Shown in pieces: positions 5,306 to 6,957 of a stretch of DNA of 6,957 bases. This DNA is from Spirochaetaceae bacterium (GTDB taxonomy: Bacteria > Spirochaetota > Spirochaetia > Treponematales > Breznakiellaceae), in contig JAITNO010000179.1 in assembly GCA_031290405.1 (NCBI GenBank), positions 1-6,957 of the forward strand, read 5' to 3'. The number at the start of each line of letters is the position of its first letter. Position 1 is the first letter of the stretch. The notes under the pieces were generated by a model. It ran no database searches and had not been told where the DNA came from. It saw nothing but the letters and a program-made list of their open reading frames with translations. A program made the translations under genes and the position numbers.

Positions 5306-6742
5306 TTAGAGCTTTTCAATAAGCAAAGAACATTTGCCCGAAGGAATGGGAAGAGTTTTTTTCTTCTTGCCGAGCATATTGATGGTGAAATAGTAGAGCT
5401 TTTCGCTTTCAACCTGAATCTCCCAGCCGCGGCCGGATTTGTTTGAAAGGATGGTAATCATGTTCTTTTTGAGTGAAAGATTTTCGACGCCCATAATTTC
5501 GAGATTGGGGATGACCCAGTCGACAGTCTTGCGAGGCAAGGAAATAGTAAGACCGATGACGTTCTCGACAATAAGGCTGATTGCGGAAAGCCCGACGAAG
5601 GCAAGGTACTGAGGCCTGGGGAAAACCACGCCCTCCGGCATATATGCGGGAGGCTCGGCGGACCCGCCGCCCATGGGAAGGTACGCTTCGTAAAGGTCGG
5701 TCTTCCGCGTCTCTTCGGGGCCGTTCATCGAATCGAGCACATAGTAAAGATGCCGAATGGCGCACTCGCGCGCCAAATCCCAGCGCAGATACCGCTCAAG
5801 ACCCTTGATCACGATAAAGGTAAGATGGGGGAACACCGAACCGCAATACGCTTCGCCTTTTGTGCTGAAGGCGCGTTCGCTTGCGGCTATCGACGGAAAG
5901 GGGTGGGGCGCGCCGAAAAACATCGGGTCTTGCAGCTTCGCGATAAGCTGTTCGGCCTTGTCCTCGTTGGGGATTTCGGCAAGCATAGTCCAGTACGAGG
6001 CGAGCGTTTTTACCTTGATCTGCTTTTCTTTCTGGTCAAGGTCGTAATAATAGCCGTCGGTTTTGTTCCACATGAGGCTGTTGATCCGCGTTTTAAGGGA
6101 GAAATACTGTTTCTTGTACCGGAAGCTCACGTCTTTATCGTTCAGAATGTCGGCGATTGCCGACATATAGAGCACATTCACCGCCATCATCGCGTTAAAA
6201 TCGACGGGATACGCCGTCCCCTCCCTGGGAGCGTTCCACATCCCGCTTGCCTGCCAGGGCGTACGGTACAGGCCGTTTGGAGCTTTGAAGGTTGCGTCGA
6301 GCCAGGCGTTGTACTTGTCGATGATGGGGAGGATTTCCTTGATGCGCTTTTTGTTCGACACTTTATGGTAGATGTTGAATTCGGCCCACGCGAAAAGCGG
6401 AATCCCCACGCTTTCGGGGTTTTCGGCGGTTCGCACCACATCCCCGCTCTTGATGTCATACTCCGCCCGTATGGCGCCGTTTTCTTCCTGCCGCTGATAG
6501 AAGACGTCCAAACTTGTGTGCGCCGGATAAATCCGGTTTGAATACACAAGGAAAAAAGACGAGAACAGGGCCTCCATCTGCGTTACCGTCCGGCTTCCCG
6601 GGTAGGTAAAAAACCTGCCGCTTATCGCGGCATCCTCTATGTTCCGATCCCAACAATCTTGCACAAGCGACCAAGCCCTGTCGTAAACATCGACAAAGTC
6701 CTGGTCGTAAAAATGCATGCGGGGGAAATCACGTTTCGTCAC
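5306..6742 (-). CDS. Divergent (alpha/alpha)6-barrel glycoside hydrolase-like protein (GH63/GH37/MGH type)
   Basis: A 478-residue protein with no signal peptide from the chosen start, so probably cytoplasmic. Family landmarks in order: G-R-F-F-T-Y-P-G (42-49); F-Y-Q-R-Q-E-E-N-G-A-I (81-91), matching the usual 'Q...dG.I' step; P-L-F-A-W-A (115-120); the catalytic loop A-S-G-M-W-N-A-P-R (165-173), followed by A-Y-P-V-D-F-N-A (177-184); G-L-E-R-Y (314-318); Y-E-A-Y (351-354), probably holding the general base Glu352; and a C-terminal beta-rich domain (about 408-478). Relatives hydrolyse glucosides, trehalose, or mannosyl- and glucosylglycerate with inversion. The usual Asp of the S-G-(M/W)-D loop is Trp169 here, and W-D-S/T and W-R-G-P-V-W also appear altered (Q-M-E 55-57; Y-C-G-S-V-F 299-304), so activity and substrate are uncertain. 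GTG 6742 was chosen because AGAAGG (6755-6750) precedes it and a sigma-70-like promoter overlaps the upstream ATG at 6796. It is convergent with the hisS operon. Confidence 0.8.
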   Translation of the reverse strand: MTKRDFPRMHFYDQDFVDVYDRAWSLVQDCWDRNIEDAAISGRFFTYPGSRTVTQMEALFSSFFLVYSNRIYPAHTSLDVFYQRQEENGAIRAEYDIKSGDVVRTAENPESVGIPLFAWAEFNIYHKVSNKKRIKEILPIIDKYNAWLDATFKAPNGLYRTPWQASGMWNAPREGTAYPVDFNAMMAVNVLYMSAIADILNDKDVSFRYKKQYFSLKTRINSLMWNKTDGYYYDLDQKEKQIKVKTLASYWTMLAEIPNEDKAEQLIAKLQDPMFFGAPHPFPSIAASERAFSTKGEAYCGSVFPHLTFIVIKGLERYLRWDLARECAIRHLYYVLDSMNGPEETRKTDLYEAYLPMGGGSAEPPAYMPEGVVFPRPQYLAFVGLSAISLIVENVIGLTISLPRKTVDWVIPNLEIMGVENLSLKKNMITILSNKSGRGWEIQVESEKLYYFTINMLGKKKKTLPIPSGKCSLLIEKL

Positions 6743-6749
6743 AATATTA

Positions 6750-6755
6750 CCTTCT
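6750..6755 (-). promoter_or_regulatory. Ribosome binding site supporting a GTG start at 6742
   Basis: On the minus strand AGAAGG ends seven bases before GTG at 6742-6740. None of the upstream in-frame starts (ATG 6796, TTG 6808) nor the downstream ATG at 6718 has a comparable site. Confidence 0.6.
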
Positions 6756-6786
6756 TGTAAATGGATTTCATAGACACAATGGTTAC

Positions 6787-6815
6787 ATTCTATCATATGT
6801 ATGGGCAAAAGTCAA
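6787..6815 (-). promoter_or_regulatory. Sigma-70-type promoter for the glycosidase-like gene
   Basis: On the minus strand TTGACT (6815-6810) is followed by exactly 17 bases and TAGAAT (6792-6787), five of six matches in each box. Transcription would start near 6780, giving a leader of about 38 bases to GTG 6742. The ATG at 6796 falls inside the spacer and could not be in this transcript. Confidence 0.65.
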
Positions 6816-6867
6816 AAAGAATCGGCAAGATTGCCCGCACCCCGAGCGGACAGGACAAATGCCCAAG

Positions 6868-6893
6868 ATGGGATGGAAAAAATCCCATGGGAC
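6868..6893. promoter_or_regulatory. Operator-like inverted repeats between divergent genes
   Basis: ATGGGAT (6868-6874) and ATCCCAT (6882-6888) form a 7-base inverted repeat with a 7-base spacer. Overlapping it, TCCCATGGGA (6883-6892) is a perfect 10-base palindrome. Together they sit in the spacer of a possible rightward promoter. Binding by the product of the adjacent gene is an inference. Confidence 0.4.
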
Positions 6894-6902
6894 ACGAATA
6901 AT
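6874..6902 (+). promoter_or_regulatory. Possible weak promoter for the rightward gene at 6935
   Basis: TGGAAA (6874-6879, four of six matches to TTGACA), a 17-base spacer and AATAAT (6897-6902, five of six matches to TATAAT). The start would be near 6909, leaving about 26 bases to the ATG. The 10-base palindrome lies in the spacer, a position that would suit repression. Confidence 0.3.
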
Positions 6903-6934
6903 GTTGATAAGAACAAAAACATTGGGAGTGAGCC

Positions 6935-6957
6935 ATGGGACGAAAAAAGAGTACACT
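6935..6957 (+). CDS. 5' end of a gene leaving the window, possibly a LacI-family regulator
   Basis: ATG at 6935 is preceded by GGGAG (6924-6928) at six bases, a strong ribosome binding site. The frame is open to the window end and reads M-G-R-K-K-S-T, plus an incomplete Leu codon (CT). A short basic M-G-R-K-K start followed by Thr is common at the N-terminus of LacI-type repressors, just before the helix-turn-helix, and such regulators often sit divergent to sugar-active genes. Seven residues cannot establish a family; the start site is the solid part. Confidence 0.5.

Noticed and set aside
4344..5309. Long plus-strand open frame with an Arg/Pro-rich product
   Set aside because: It overlaps the end of the 593-residue membrane protein and the whole cysteine-cluster gene in another frame, then runs through the repeats. 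Composition is low-complexity, there is no ribosome binding site, and it is explained by C-rich DNA and the 21-base period.
5750..6541. 263-residue plus-strand frame opposite the glycosidase-like gene
   Set aside because: It is antisense to a gene with clear family landmarks. The product shows no recognisable domain, and no ribosome binding site precedes it.

Overview
The window is GC-rich bacterial chromosome. By eye the best fit is a spirochaete, probably a Treponema-like organism. This rests on the style of the HisRS and of the two unrecognised membrane proteins behind it, not on a marker gene, so I hold it loosely. There are no rRNA or tRNA genes, transposases or CRISPR arrays.

Layout, left to right. 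(1) Positions 1-291, minus strand: a small YhdT-type membrane protein, overlapping by 11 bases the first codons of a gene that leaves the window. By family convention that gene should be the sodium/pantothenate symporter panF. (2) A 145-base divergent intergenic region with a strong GC hairpin and an extended -10 promoter almost touching the next start codon. (3) Positions 437-4926, plus strand, four tightly packed genes likely forming one operon: histidyl-tRNA synthetase; a 304-residue and a 593-residue membrane protein, both with a 3 + 3 transmembrane layout around an extracytoplasmic domain that recalls LptF/LptG; and a ten-cysteine YkgJ/UPF0153-type protein. Gaps are 34 bases, a 14-base overlap and 12 bases. 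(4) Positions 4927-5305: a non-coding convergent gap made of decayed repeats, with hairpins, an 18-base palindrome, two degenerate copies of a composite element and a five-copy 21-base tandem array. (5) Positions 5306-6742, minus strand: an (alpha/alpha)6-barrel glycosidase-like protein related to GH63/GH37/mannosylglycerate-hydrolase enzymes. The usual general-acid Asp appears to be replaced by Trp. (6) A divergent control region, then the first seven codons of a plus-strand gene whose N-terminus resembles LacI-type regulators.

How the genes may work together: yhdT-panF would serve pantothenate uptake. The hisS operon joins a housekeeping enzyme to a possible envelope-lipid export pair and a metal-cluster protein. 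The glycosidase-like gene and the possible LacI-type regulator are divergent and may form a small sugar-responsive unit. The best candidates for something new are the TPR-bearing LptF/G-like pair, the glycosidase-like protein with a rewritten active site, and the modular repeat cluster. All family assignments are by eye; no search was run.
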